This document shows, one piece after another, positions 12,992 through 22,800 of a stretch of DNA of 64,000 nt. The position numbers and the translations under genes are program-made. The stretch comes from Adiantum capillus-veneris. Taxonomy: Eukaryota; Streptophyta; Polypodiopsida; Polypodiales; Pteridaceae. Under the pieces are notes generated by a model. It searched no databases. It saw only the letters and a list, made by a program, of their open reading frames with translations, and was not told the origin of the DNA. Position 1 is the first letter of the stretch. Every line of letters starts with the position of its first letter. The stretch lies in the NCBI GenBank assembly GCA_014529385.2, contig CM043950.1:71460435-71524434 (forward strand), written 5' to 3'.

Positions 12992-13404
12992 TGGCTCGCA
13001 CGGCTTGGCTCATAACAAAATATTACAAGTCTATGTATACACAATTCAGCTCAAAATGATGACTCTTTTACAAAGCTTTTATGAAAAAAAAAAATATTAC
13101 AATAAAATTTGAGGCTTGGGCAAGGTGTGGTCGGCTAGGAGGGTGGCAAAATAGAATAGATCACAACAAAATTAAAGTCTTGGGCAATGCATGGCTAGCT
13201 AGGAGGATGCCGATCAGCTGCATAGACTAAACACTCTCTCCTTCCTAGCCATTGCACATCCTTTGTGCAAGTCTGGATTGCTCTTTAGTAGTCAAGCTAT
13301 CTTTTCTCTAGTGTCTTTGTAATCCAATTGAGCGTAGTGGCTCTGGCAATGATGTCGGCCTTGATTAAAAATTCTTTGAAGGGATTGTTGAGAAATGTGC
13401 TTTG
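12992..13404. other. Unassigned stretch with a diverged 72-bp repeat
   Basis: Two imperfect copies of a unit containing GGCTTGGGCAAGGTGTGG and GCTAGGAGGRTGNC start near 13099 and 13171. From about 13260 to 13409 the minus strand has a weak open frame that lines up with 27494-27640 once the inserted element is removed. The element therefore interrupted an older unknown sequence. Confidence 0.5.
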
Positions 13405-13409
13405 GTATG
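13405..13409. repeat. Target-site duplication GTATG, left copy
   Basis: GTATG lies directly before the LTR start TGACGAAGG at 13410. The same five bases follow the other LTR at 27494-27498, marking one insertion event. Confidence 0.9.
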
Positions 13410-13524
13410 TGACGAAGGAAATTTGGAATGGCGGCCTCTACACCAAAACAAACTCCATTGCGCCACAAGGGAAATGAGATGAGGGCACCACCTAGTCTTG
13501 GAAGCGTGGACTAGGACCGCTACA

Positions 13525-13604
<80 letters not shown>

Positions 13605-13739
13605 ACTATGAATGAAGCATTAACCGTAGTGTGTGTACAAGGAATGGATGACTTCAAACATTCCCAACACAAATAGCATATAGATTACCAAACAATCACT
13701 CAAGGATTAGCCAAGATCACATCAAGCACTCTCACACGC
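13410..13739 (-). repeat. 3' LTR, distal part (U5 side), split by nested element
   Basis: Matches 26018-26335 with a few substitutions and a different GA-run length (13529-13602 here, 26136-26198 there). It contains the reverse complement of the U5 motif GGTGGTGCCC at 13483-13492. It is cut at 13739 by the insertion and resumes at 18682. Confidence 0.92.
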
Positions 13740-14933
13740 TGTCAGGAGTTTTTTGGAGCAAGGGATTGCGCATATGTACATATACATGCATGGTGCATCA
13801 AATGAAGAATTGCCCATTTTCCAGAGCCAGGTGGTTACGTGGGGCCCACATGTGTACAGGTAGGACAACATGTACATAGTGCAGCGATTTTCACTATTAT
13901 CAGTATTAGTGTGTTTTCAACAACATGTACATAGTGCAGCGATTTTCACTATTATCAGTATTAGTGTGTTTTTTCTGCAATAAAGTGAAGTTGGTAGCGC
14001 TTAAAACTTCTCGAGGAAGCTATCCACGGGTCGACGACGTGAGGTCAGCAGGTGCGTCAGATGGAATCTAGTGGCATCAGGAGGGCGAACGAGGTCAATA
14101 TTTGCACGCGGATGAGTACGGACACAACGTGGGTGTTTTCTTGTGAGAATTATGGAGAAAGATCATCATGAGGACCTTTTTTGGGTCCACTTCATGTGGT
14201 GGCGAGATGCATTATTGGAAAAAAGCTGAGTGCCAGGTGTGCGGATGATGCAAAAAGGTGACAACTATGCACTGCGAGGTCAGTTTTTGGCCTGTTCGGG
14301 GTCCGTTTGAGGTCATCTAAAAGGGCAAGGGTGCCCAAGTAATAAATCTAAGTGTAGGAACTGAAAAAAATGAGAGAAGACCAGAAAAAACGTGGAGAAG
14401 AGAGGAGGAACATCCGCAGGTGTGTTTTTGCTCATTTTGGAGCCTGTTTTGGCCGTAAACTGCTCATCCGAGGTCGGATTTGAGCACTTTGACATTGTAG
14501 ACTGGGGTTTTGGGCCGTTCCGGACGCGATGGCGCTGTTCATTTTGCCAAATTCCTCACTCTTTTTCTGCTGTTTTTCTGTGTAATCTTCTCCGGTGAGT
14601 GAAGCTTCTTCTCCAATTTGTGATTGTATCTGGTATCTTTTACCCATATTGTGTGAGCTGTTTGCCCCATTGGTGTTGGCCCAAGCTCATTTGTATCTAA
14701 ACATCAGAAATTCTCCTCTTTTGAGCTGAGTTTTTGTGTGTGTGTGTGTCTGTCTCTGTGTGGAGTGGGCAAGTGGATAGTCTCTCTCCTCTCACTCCAG
14801 AGGTGTGTTCCCTGTCTCGGCCAGGTGTGTTGTGTAAGCCAAGTAGTGCCCCATAGTGTGTGTGTGTGTATCTTCCCAAGAGTGTGTGTCGGGTCGTTAT
14901 AGAGGCGCTGTGTGTGTTTTCATCCCGCTCACA
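13740..14933 (+). repeat. 5' LTR of the gag-only element
   Basis: 1,194 bp starting TGTCAGGAG and ending GCTCACA. It differs from the partner LTR mainly by a 55-bp tandem duplication (CAACATGTACATAGTGCAGC repeats at 13866 and 13921) present only here, and by GT-run length. It holds the U5 motif AGTAGTGCCCC at 14842-14852 and GT-rich simple sequence at 14733-14760. No convincing TATA box was found. Confidence 0.92.
13866..13972. repeat. 55-bp tandem duplication inside one LTR
   Basis: Two adjacent copies of a 55-bp unit are present. The other LTR of the same element has one copy, so the duplication arose during or after integration. Confidence 0.92.
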
Positions 14934-14939
14934 TTCTTT

Positions 14940-14957
14940 TGGTGCCCCCACTGAGGA
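14940..14957 (+). other. Primer binding site
   Basis: TGGTGCCCCCACTGAGGA lies six bases after the LTR end. The core TGGTGCCCCC is shared with the PBS sequences at 25995-26012 and 37697-37714. The tRNA 3' end would be GGGGGCACCA; I do not assign the tRNA species. Confidence 0.85.
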
Positions 14958-15668
14958 TCTTCTTCGAGTACCTTCTGCTTCGAGCTTCGAGCTTCGAGCT
15001 TCGCGATTACAGGTTACAGGTTCAGATTATAGGTTACAGGTTACAGGTTACAGGAACAGGTACAGGTACAGGTAGCTGGAGTACAGTGATATGCTAGCAG
15101 TGATGTCACTTGCAGTTGTTGTGGGTATGCATCACTTGGCGCCTGTTTGAGCGCATTGTCTGCTGGATTGTACGTTCCTTGTGGAAACTGCCATTGTACG
15201 CATTTGTGGAGCCATACTTGGTTGTATTTGGCAGTCCCAGCCATTTCTGAGACTTGGTCTGGAAGATAGTCATTTCTGAGACTTGACTATATGCGATTTG
15301 CATTAGCCTTCGTGTGAGGGTCGATAGCGTGAGGTTTTTATTGAGCTGGGGGATTCTCAAATGTGGAGATCCTTTCGGTGATACAGGTAGCTGGAGCACC
15401 CTTTTTGTGACCTCGCCATAGGCTATGTACTAGTGAGTCCTACTTGATGCTCGGGTTCTATTGTTGACAGTTTATGCATACATAGACAGTCTATATTTTG
15501 GGTTCCTACTGCTCTACTTCTGGGGAAACTCTGTCGAAATTTTCCCAAGTTATGATGGCTGGTTTTTTGGTATTTTGAGCCATTTATGCTATTATGCTGC
15601 TGAAATTTGGGCAAAAAATCAGAGGATAAGTCAGGTGTGCCTTCTTGGGAGCTTCATTGTTGGCTTTA
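14958..15668 (+). other. Untranslated leader with short repeats
   Basis: Contains CTTCGAG repeats (about 14980-15005) and ACAGGTT/ACAGGT repeats (about 15009-15076). The rest matches the leader of the element at 30215-38860 closely. An open frame starting at 15461 lacks an ATG and is not called as a gene. Confidence 0.7.
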
Positions 15669-15887
15669 ATGGATGATCAAAATGGCCCTCATTTCACTCC
15701 TTTTCATTTAACTCAAAGGATTCAGATTAATGTTCATGTGTCCAGGAAGATCTTTTTCCAGCAGCGCATAGTCTTTATGTTCGGGCCAAGAAGATTAAGG
15801 GAGATACTGGAATGTCTTTTACCTGTTGTAATTCCAATGATCAACTACGAAAACTCATTTGATGTGCATGTGTTTGTCCTTATCTAA
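15669..15887 (+). CDS. Conserved leader ORF upstream of gag, 72 aa, unknown function
   Basis: Predicted protein of unknown function in the 5' leader of the gag-only element. I chose the ATG at 15669; the frame is open a further eight codons upstream without another ATG. It has a basic central segment (SRKIFFQQR and FGPRRLREIL) and a C-terminal hydrophobic-acidic motif (FDVHVFVLI) at the stop. It differs from the ORF at 36783-37001 at only four residues. The ORFs at 25221-25430 and 25002-25211 share the pattern F-Q-x6-G-x2-RL-x-EI followed by P-x-I-x-P and DV-x-IF with many substitutions, which supports selection on the protein. Gag starts 104 bases downstream in another frame. No known family was recognised. 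Confidence 0.65.
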   Translation: MDDQNGPHFTPFHLTQRIQINVHVSRKIFFQQRIVFMFGPRRLREILECLLPVVIPMINYENSFDVHVFVLI

Positions 15888-15990
15888 AGCTGAGCTCCAT
15901 TGAAGTTTCCGGGAATTGAGTCAGTCAAAAGTTTTGTGTTCTTGCACGTGTGTTTGAAGGGGTTCTCAAAGCATAGTAGCTTGGGTAGCC

Positions 15991-17481
15991 ATGGCTTTCT
16001 CTTATCCGGAATTCCATGGAAGAAGTGGTGAAGATGCGGAAGACTTTCTGGAGCAAGTCGAGGTGGCATGCATAAGCAACAATATGTGTGATGAGGACAA
16101 GATTTTGAGGCTATTTGGATTGCTTTTGAAAGATGAGGCCCGTGTTTGGTTCATGGATTTGGAAGCTAAAGAAGCACTGGCTTCTTCTTATGGTTTTAGT
16201 CTTGACAAGTTTATAGAAGCTTTTTTAGAGCGTTTCCAGGTTGTGGAAGATGCAAATGCAGTATGGAATGAGCTCAATGCTCTTAAGCAAGGTTCTTGTC
16301 AAGGTGTTGATGCCTATGTTCAAGGTTTTAAAGATTTATGGACTCGTTGGTGTGTTGATCTTAAGGATGAGACCCCCCCTTGTTCATTGAAGAAAAGTTC
16401 TTTTGTTGATGGTTTGTCACCTTGGTTGCGGTTCGAGGTTGAGTTGAAGAGGCCCGAGTCTTTTGAAGATGCGGTATGCATTGCAAAGCACAAGGAATGG
16501 AAGTTTAAGCGTCTTGAGGAACATGGTATCAGTACAGGTATGCATGTGCAAAATGGATTTGACATGGAAGATGAAGTTAAGACTAAGCAGGTGAAAAGTA
16601 GCCTATCCTATGATGTTTCTTGTTTCTTCCCAAGGTCTATTGTGAAGCGTAAAGAGGTCTTGCAGGTTGACAGGTTTATGGAAGAGCCTAAAGAGGTGAG
16701 TAATGCTTTGGATACAGGATTGAAAAGTCTTGAAGAGGATGCATTGGCTACTTGTGTACCTTGTGATTCTGGGTGTGAGTGTGAGGTTGAGGTTATTGAT
16801 GATGAGCACGTATCTTTGGATACTAGTTCCTTGGAAATTAGGGAAGAGGGCAAGGTTGGGAGCCATTTTGTGGATTTGTTGGATGTGGAGCCTGTTTTGA
16901 AGCCATATTTTGATGTATGTGCAGTGATTGAACCGATTTGTGAGCATGATTGTGGTTTAGAGCAGGGATCTGTATTCTTGGAGACTGATGAACCCATGCT
17001 AGAAGCTATGGATAGTGGTGCTAGCCATGATTATGATGTGGATAAAGTTATATGTGATGATGAGTATGCTTATGATGATGAGAAGGGGTTTGGCATATAT
17101 GAGTCCAATCTCAGCTATGTGGATGCCTATGCTAGGGATATGTGTGCTGCGGGGATACTTTTGTGCTTTGGATATCAACAACTTTACCTTTACACAATGC
17201 TTTTAGCTACTTGGGTGCATGATTTGCAGGTTGTTGCTATGGTTGGTGAAGCCAAGATGCCAGGTGATGAGTCACTTGAGTTGTCTCTATCGGTTGGGTT
17301 GAATGTGGCATGTAATATTTATGCTTTTGGCACTCCAGACAGGGCGGATGTGTTAGTTGGATATGCCTATGGTGCATTTTGGTTGATTGTTGACAAATGT
17401 AGGTGTGGTGTTATGATGCTTCTTGTGAATCAGGCGATATGCCTTTGGCCTTTTGATCCAGGTGGAATGAGAATCTACTAG
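15991..17481 (+). CDS. Gag-like protein with a novel C-terminal half, 496 aa
   Basis: The start at 15991 (MAFSYPEFHGRSGED) matches the gag starts at 36680 and 25002. Residues 1-190 resemble the retrotransposon Gag capsid region (EARVWF, a helical core, FVDGLSPWLRFEVELKRP, FEDAVCIAKHKEWKFK). Residues 190-496 match nothing I recognise. They have an acidic, Cys-containing stretch (about 230-370) and then a hydrophobic part (near 389-413 and again near 460-480) that could be membrane-associated or buried. There is no CCHC zinc knuckle and no pol. The first 30 residues are almost identical to the gag at 36680, but similarity then drops sharply, which suggests a recombination joint. The frame is unbroken for 1.5 kb while nearby elements are riddled with stops, which argues for recent function or very recent insertion. 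Likely role is particle assembly; the function of the C-terminal half is unknown. Confidence 0.85.
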   Translation: MAFSYPEFHGRSGEDAEDFLEQVEVACISNNMCDEDKILRLFGLLLKDEARVWFMDLEAKEALASSYGFSLDKFIEAFLERFQVVEDANAVWNELNALKQGSCQGVDAYVQGFKDLWTRWCVDLKDETPPCSLKKSSFVDGLSPWLRFEVELKRPESFEDAVCIAKHKEWKFKRLEEHGISTGMHVQNGFDMEDEVKTKQVKSSLSYDVSCFFPRSIVKRKEVLQVDRFMEEPKEVSNALDTGLKSLEEDALATCVPCDSGCECEVEVIDDEHVSLDTSSLEIREEGKVGSHFVDLLDVEPVLKPYFDVCAVIEPICEHDCGLEQGSVFLETDEPMLEAMDSGASHDYDVDKVICDDEYAYDDEKGFGIYESNLSYVDAYARDMCAAGILLCFGYQQLYLYTMLLATWVHDLQVVAMVGEAKMPGDESLELSLSVGLNVACNIYAFGTPDRADVLVGYAYGAFWLIVDKCRCGVMMLLVNQAICLWPFDPGGMRIY

Positions 17482-17503
17482 TGCTGCTGCTGAGCATGAA
17501 TGC

Positions 17504-17531
17504 TCTAGTAGGCTAGGGGGTGGGCAAATTA
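17504..17531 (+). other. Polypurine tract of the gag-only element
   Basis: GGCTAGGGGGTGGGC lies just before the LTR start at 17532. The element at 30215-38860 has nearly the same sequence next to its 3' LTR. Confidence 0.8.
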
Positions 17532-18677
17532 TGTCAGGAGTTTTTTGGAGCAAGGGATTGCGCATATGTACATATACATGCATGGTGCATCAAATGAAGA
17601 ATTGCCCATTTTCCAGAGCCAGGTGGTTACGTGGGGCCCACATGTGTACAGGTAGGACAACATGTACATAGTGCAGCGATTTTCACTATTATCAGTATTA
17701 GTGTGTTTTTTCTGCAATAAAGTGAAGTTGGTAGCGCTTAAAACTTCTCGAGGAAGCTATCCGCGGGTCGACGACGTGAGGTCAGCAGGTGCGTCAGATG
17801 GCATCTAGTGGCATCAGGAGGGCAAACGAGGTCAATATTTGCACGCGGATGAGTACGGACACAACGTGGGTGTTTGCTTGTGAGAATTATGGAGAAAGAT
17901 CATCATGAGGACCCTTTTTTGGGTCCACTTCACCTGGTGGCGAGATGCATTATTGGAAAAAAGCTGAGTGCCAGGTGTGCGGATGATGCAAAAAGGTGAC
18001 AACTATGCACTGCGAGGTCAGTTTTTGGCATGTTCGGGGTCTGTTTGAGGTCATCTAAAAGGCCAAGGGTGCCCAAGTAATAAATCTAAGTGTGGGAACT
18101 GAAAAACCTGAGAGAAGACCAGAAAAAACGTGGAGAAGAGAGGAGGAACAGCCGCAGGTGTGTTTTTGCTCATTTTGGAGCCTGTTTTGGCCGTAAACTG
18201 CTCATCCGAGGTCGGATTTGAGCATTTTGACATTGTAGACTGGGGTTTTGGGCCGTTCCGGACGCGATGGCGCTGTCCATTTTGCCAAATTCCTCACTCT
18301 TTTTCTGCTGTTTTTCTGTGTAATCTTCTCCGGTGAGTGAAGCTTCTTCTCTAATTTGTGATTGTATCTGGTATCTTTTACCCATATTGTGTGAGCTGTT
18401 TGCCCCATTGGTGTTGGCCCAAGATCATTTGTATCTAAACATCAGAAATTATCCTCTTTTGAGCTGAGTTTTTGTGTGTGTGTTTGTGTGTGTGTGTGTC
18501 TCTGTGTGGAGTGGGCAAGTGGATAGTCTCTCTCCTCTCACTCCAGAGGTGTGTTCCCTGTCTCGGCCAGGTGTGTTGTGTAAGCCGAGTGGTGCCCCAT
18601 AGTGTGTGTGTGTATCTTCCCAAGAGTGTGTGTCGGGTCGTTATAGAGGCGCTGTGTGTGTTTTCATCCCGCTCACA
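17532..18677 (+). repeat. 3' LTR of the gag-only element
   Basis: 1,146 bp, TGTCAGGAG to GCTCACA, nearly identical to 13740-14933 apart from the single-copy 55-bp unit. The U5 motif GTGGTGCCCC is at 18589-18598. ACGC at 18678-18681 is the right target duplication. Confidence 0.93.
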
Positions 18678-18681
18678 ACGC

Positions 18682-19839
18682 ATATAAAACATTTCTCTTA
18701 ATTAACATAAGTAAGAGGAGGAGAGGTTACTAGCATGAAACAATTTGCACTCTTGGATGTGCAAGAATAGAGTGAATGAATGAGCTTATGGGCTCATGGT
18801 GAGTGATACAAAGGCTCAATGGGCTGAGGGAGGCTTGAAATTACAAAGGGGAAGGCCTCTTTATATAGGAAAGAGAGTGATTAGGAGTGAGGTTAAGATC
18901 CAAGTGTAATTTGTACAAATGAAGCTTGATTAGGGACATTCAACCAATGAAGAAGCTCCTTCCAAGTGATTTGTTGACCAATTAGCTCCATCATCACTTG
19001 TGTTGTCTTCACTCCTTCCTCCATAGCTTGAGTCCAAGAGCTTCCTTATTTTAAAATGTAAAGAATCTACATAAAATCAATACATATCTAGTAATAATAG
19101 AAAGGGGTTGAATGAGGACTTATGAATTACAACAAGATTAAGCATGACTTGAGAGGTGATTAGAAGAGGAATTTTGATGGGTTTTTGAGCTTGAGAAAGA
19201 GGAGGAAGGAGAGGAGGGTGAGAAGACTAATGGCTGATTTTTAGAGAAGGTCTCAATGTGGAAAAGGAAGGGTGTGTGTGTGTAAAGGTAGAGGGGGTGG
19301 TCTCCACCACAGTTGAAAAAACTGGCGTCCACCATTTTGGACATATTTCCTAGACCGTAGATGCAAAAATTATAAAAAAAATATGGCCAAAATCTCCAGC
19401 TCATCAGCTACAACTTTGATGAAGACAACTTTTCTTGGATCAGAGTGGAAGTATTTTTTAAAAACTCAGCAAAATCATGTGTCTGGTTTCTTCCTTTACC
19501 AAGTCTTCCACTTGGGTCCCATTTTTTTGCATCATCATATGGCTCCAAAGCCATGATGATATGAGCCACTCATGACCCTTGAATCATGGGTGCATGGCTC
19601 CACAACCATATCATATCTTTTCTTTTCACATTTACATATTTTCCCTTCCCCTTACCACTAGGTTCTCCCTCCACCTTTCACCTCCGGTGAACTAGCCAAG
19701 AAAAAATTCCTATCAAATCTTTTTTTAAAAAAGTTTTTTTCCAAGAGGTTGTTCTCACTCTTTCTTTTATTGTAAACCTCTAGAAGCAAGGAAAACCAAC
19801 AAAATATAATAAACAAAAATTTGTGATAGGCTCGAATCA
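18682..19839 (-). repeat. 3' LTR, main part, of the host Tat element
   Basis: 1,158 bp, the same length as its counterpart 26336-27493, with roughly 17 substitutions, most of them transitions. On the minus strand it begins TGATTCGAGCC at 19839. A TATA box (TATATAAA) reads on the minus strand at 18860-18867. Confidence 0.93.
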
Positions 19840-19880
19840 TAGCCCCCCCAAACCTGGCTAGGGGTATTTATGCCTCTAGC
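19840..19880 (-). other. Polypurine tract of the minus-strand Tat element
   Basis: On the minus strand GGTTTGGGGGGGCTA directly precedes the LTR. It lies between the end of pol and the LTR, where the plus-strand primer is expected. Confidence 0.75.
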
Positions 19881-22800
19881 CTACTTTCTTTGATCTTGAG
19901 GTGACCTTATCCTGATGTGATAAGGCTTTAGATGCCATCCATTTGTCCTGGTCTTGTGCACTTTACCATCAATGTCTTGAAGTCTGTAAGAGCCATTTTT
20001 TGAACTTTTTGGTGACCAAGAACGGGCCTTCCCATCGGAAAAGAAACTTTCCATCCTTACGAGTGTCGAAGCGATTTTCATATCGAAGCACCAGAGATCC
20101 CTTTTTGATGTCTTTGGATGCTAGCTTTTTGTTGAACTTTTCTCTGCGCTTCTCTGCTTCTTGAGAATAGTGGTTGATGGCTTCTTCACGATCCAATTGC
20201 AGCCTCTCTAAATCCATGATCCTTTGATGTACTTTCTCCTTTTGAGAGCCTACCTGGCTACCCAATATTCGAAGACTTGTTAACTTCACTTCAATGGGCA
20301 AAAGCGCCTCCTTTCCATAAACCAAATGAAAGGGTGTGTACCCTAATGTGGTTTTGAAGGAGGTTCTATAGGCCCATAGAGCTCCATTCAGGTGTTTGTC
20401 CCAATCTTGGCGCCTAGCATGTACCTGTTTGGTGAGAATTTTGCAAATGATTCCATTTACCTTTTCCACCAAACCATTGCACTGAGGGTAGTAAGGAGTA
20501 GAGTGTTGATGCTGAATATTTAGCTTCTTCATGAGTTCTCCTACCAAGTCTGCTCTAAACCCTGGTCCTCTATCAGATAGTATTTCAAGAGGGGTGCCAA
20601 ACCGGCAACAGATGTGGTCAAAGATGAACTGACTCACATCCTTAGCAGTAATTCTATTGGTCGGCATAGCCTCAGCCCATCTAGTCATGTAGTCTACTCC
20701 CATGATGATGTACTCTTTACCTGACTGAGTGCGTGGTAGAGGTCCTATGGCATCAATTCCCCACTTCTCAAAGGGCCCATATACCTTTATTGGGTTCTGA
20801 GGTTCAGCTATGAGCCGTCGTGGTCCTGCTTTCTGACATTCATCACATGTTTGACACTAGTATTTGACATCACGATGAAGACTTGGCCAAGTAAACCCAA
20901 CTTGTAGAACCTTTCTACTAGTGACGTCGTGTGCAAAGTGTCCTCCGCACATATCATCGTGACAAGCTTTTAAAATCTCTTCAATTTCACTCTTCAAAGG
21001 CACTCTCCTAAGCACACCATCCTTACCAAGACAATACAAGTCATCATTTACTATGCGATACCTGGTAGCCTTCCTAGCTAACCATCGCCTTTCCCCTGCA
21101 TTCAAGTGTTTAGGAGCCTCTCCTTGCTCCAGAATGTGCATAATATCTTCCAAGTACTCCTTGCCTTGCTGAAGTGGAAGTTTGATGGCCACTGCTCCCA
21201 CTATTGACTCATTTAACTTTGATGATGCTAGGTGGTCTGCATCCTTGTTCTGGTCTCTTGGCACATGATGTACTTGTGCCTCCCTAAATCTCCTCATAAG
21301 AGCTTTGGCTTCTCTCATTTTAGTAGAGAGACGGGCATTTTTGCAAGCCCATGTACCTTGCATTTGCCTTACCAAAAGCATGGAGTCACCAAAAGCGTTT
21401 AATCTCTTAATCGCATTATCGAGGCACCAACAAAGGCCATGAATTAGAGCATGATATTCTGCTTCATTGTTGGAGTAGACATCTTCTAGAGTGATCCCTT
21501 CACCATGGATCCTCTCTCCCAATGGAGATAAGACCACGATGCCTACAGTTGCCTTATCCTTGGTTCTCTTGTATGCTCCATCAAAGTAGAGGCTATAAGC
21601 ATTGACCAAAGCCTCTGGAGCTGGAGGTGGTGGCAGTTCCTTTCTCTTCAAATTGAAAACTTTTTCATAGCACTTGTTTGTTAAAATGTCGGCTAAGCAT
21701 GCTCGAGTTGTTCTTTCAACCTGTATTGTATAATCAAACTCTTGAAGTCGCACCACCCACTTTGCTATTTTGTCAGAGATTTCCATATGTTGTAGTGCAT
21801 AGGGAAACATATCCTCCACAGTGATAATTACAAACCTCTTCGGCAGCAACTATGGCCGAAATTTGGTTACCGCAAACATGAGAGCTAGCACTAGCTGTTC
21901 CATCAGGGTGTAGGCCTTCTCTGTGTTTTCCATGAGGCGGCTAGCAAAATACACAGGCCTCATAAAGGATGTTTTTGGATCTTTTTGTAGGAGGGCAGCA
22001 CCAATGGCCTCTTCTCCCACACTAGGGTTTACAAAGAATGTTTCTTCCCAACAAGGTTGGAGGATTACAGGGAGTGACCCTAACATTTTTTTAATCTCTC
22101 TAAAATGCCCTTCACTTTCTTCACTCCAAACAAGCGTCTCTTGACGAGTCAGCTGTTGTAGAGGAAATATCACTTGGGAGAGTAAGTGTATGAATCTACT
22201 CAAATATCTTAGCTTTTGCAAGAAGGAGATTAATTGTTTGATGGAAGTTGGGGAAGGTAGATTTAGCAATGTTTCTATCTTTTCAGGATCTACCTCAATT
22301 CCATCAATGGACACTACATGCCCTAATAGTGTAACCTTGCTTTCCCCAATGTGAAATTTGTCCTTGTTTAGTTGTCCACCCAGCTTAGCTAAACGAGTAA
22401 ATCCTTCATCAATCTTGCCGAGATGCATACTTTTGGAGCTGTAAATACAAAAGTCATCTATGAAAACCCTTATGGACTTACCAAAGTAAGGTTGGAAGAC
22501 CATGTTCATGAATCGTTGAAAGGTGGCTGGAGCGTTGGTGAGACCAAAAGGCATGACTCGAAATGCAAAACATCCCCATGGTGTGATGAAAGTAGTCTTT
22601 TTCTGGTCCTCCTCTGCAATGCGTATTTGAAAGTAGCCAGAGTATCCATCACACACTGTGTATCTCTCATGGCCTGCTACTTCATTTAGAATCTCATCTT
22701 GAAATGGGAGAGGGAAGTGGTCCCTCTTTGTTGCAGCATTTAGTGGCTTGTAATCCACGCACACTCGCCATTTACCATTCTTCTTTGGCCTCACCACTAC

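Larger units (their letters stand above)
13740..18677 (+). mobile_element. Gag-only LTR retrotransposon (TR-GAG-like), nested in an LTR
   Basis: A 4,938-bp element with LTRs 13740-14933 and 17532-18677, both TGTCAGGAG...GCTCACA, and a 4-bp target duplication ACGC (13736-13739 and 18678-18681). It has a PBS at 14940, a short leader ORF, one long gag-like ORF and a polypurine tract. It has no reverse transcriptase, RNase H or integrase, so it must move with enzymes from elsewhere. LTR, leader and PBS are very similar to those of the element at 30215-38860, the obvious candidate helper type. Confidence 0.92.

Noticed and set aside
15461-15676. Leader frame conserved between 15461-15676 and 37001-37207
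   Set aside because: No ATG start, and conservation is explained by the high DNA identity of the two leaders; no diverged relative supports it.
16980-17040. DSGA in the gag-fusion protein as an aspartic protease site
   Set aside because: The tetrapeptide lacks the flanking hydrophobic residues and second motif of retroelement proteases; likely chance.
19138-19404. 88-codon frame repeated at 26828-27058
   Set aside because: Both lie in the two LTRs of one element and are repeated for that reason; not conserved as a protein elsewhere.
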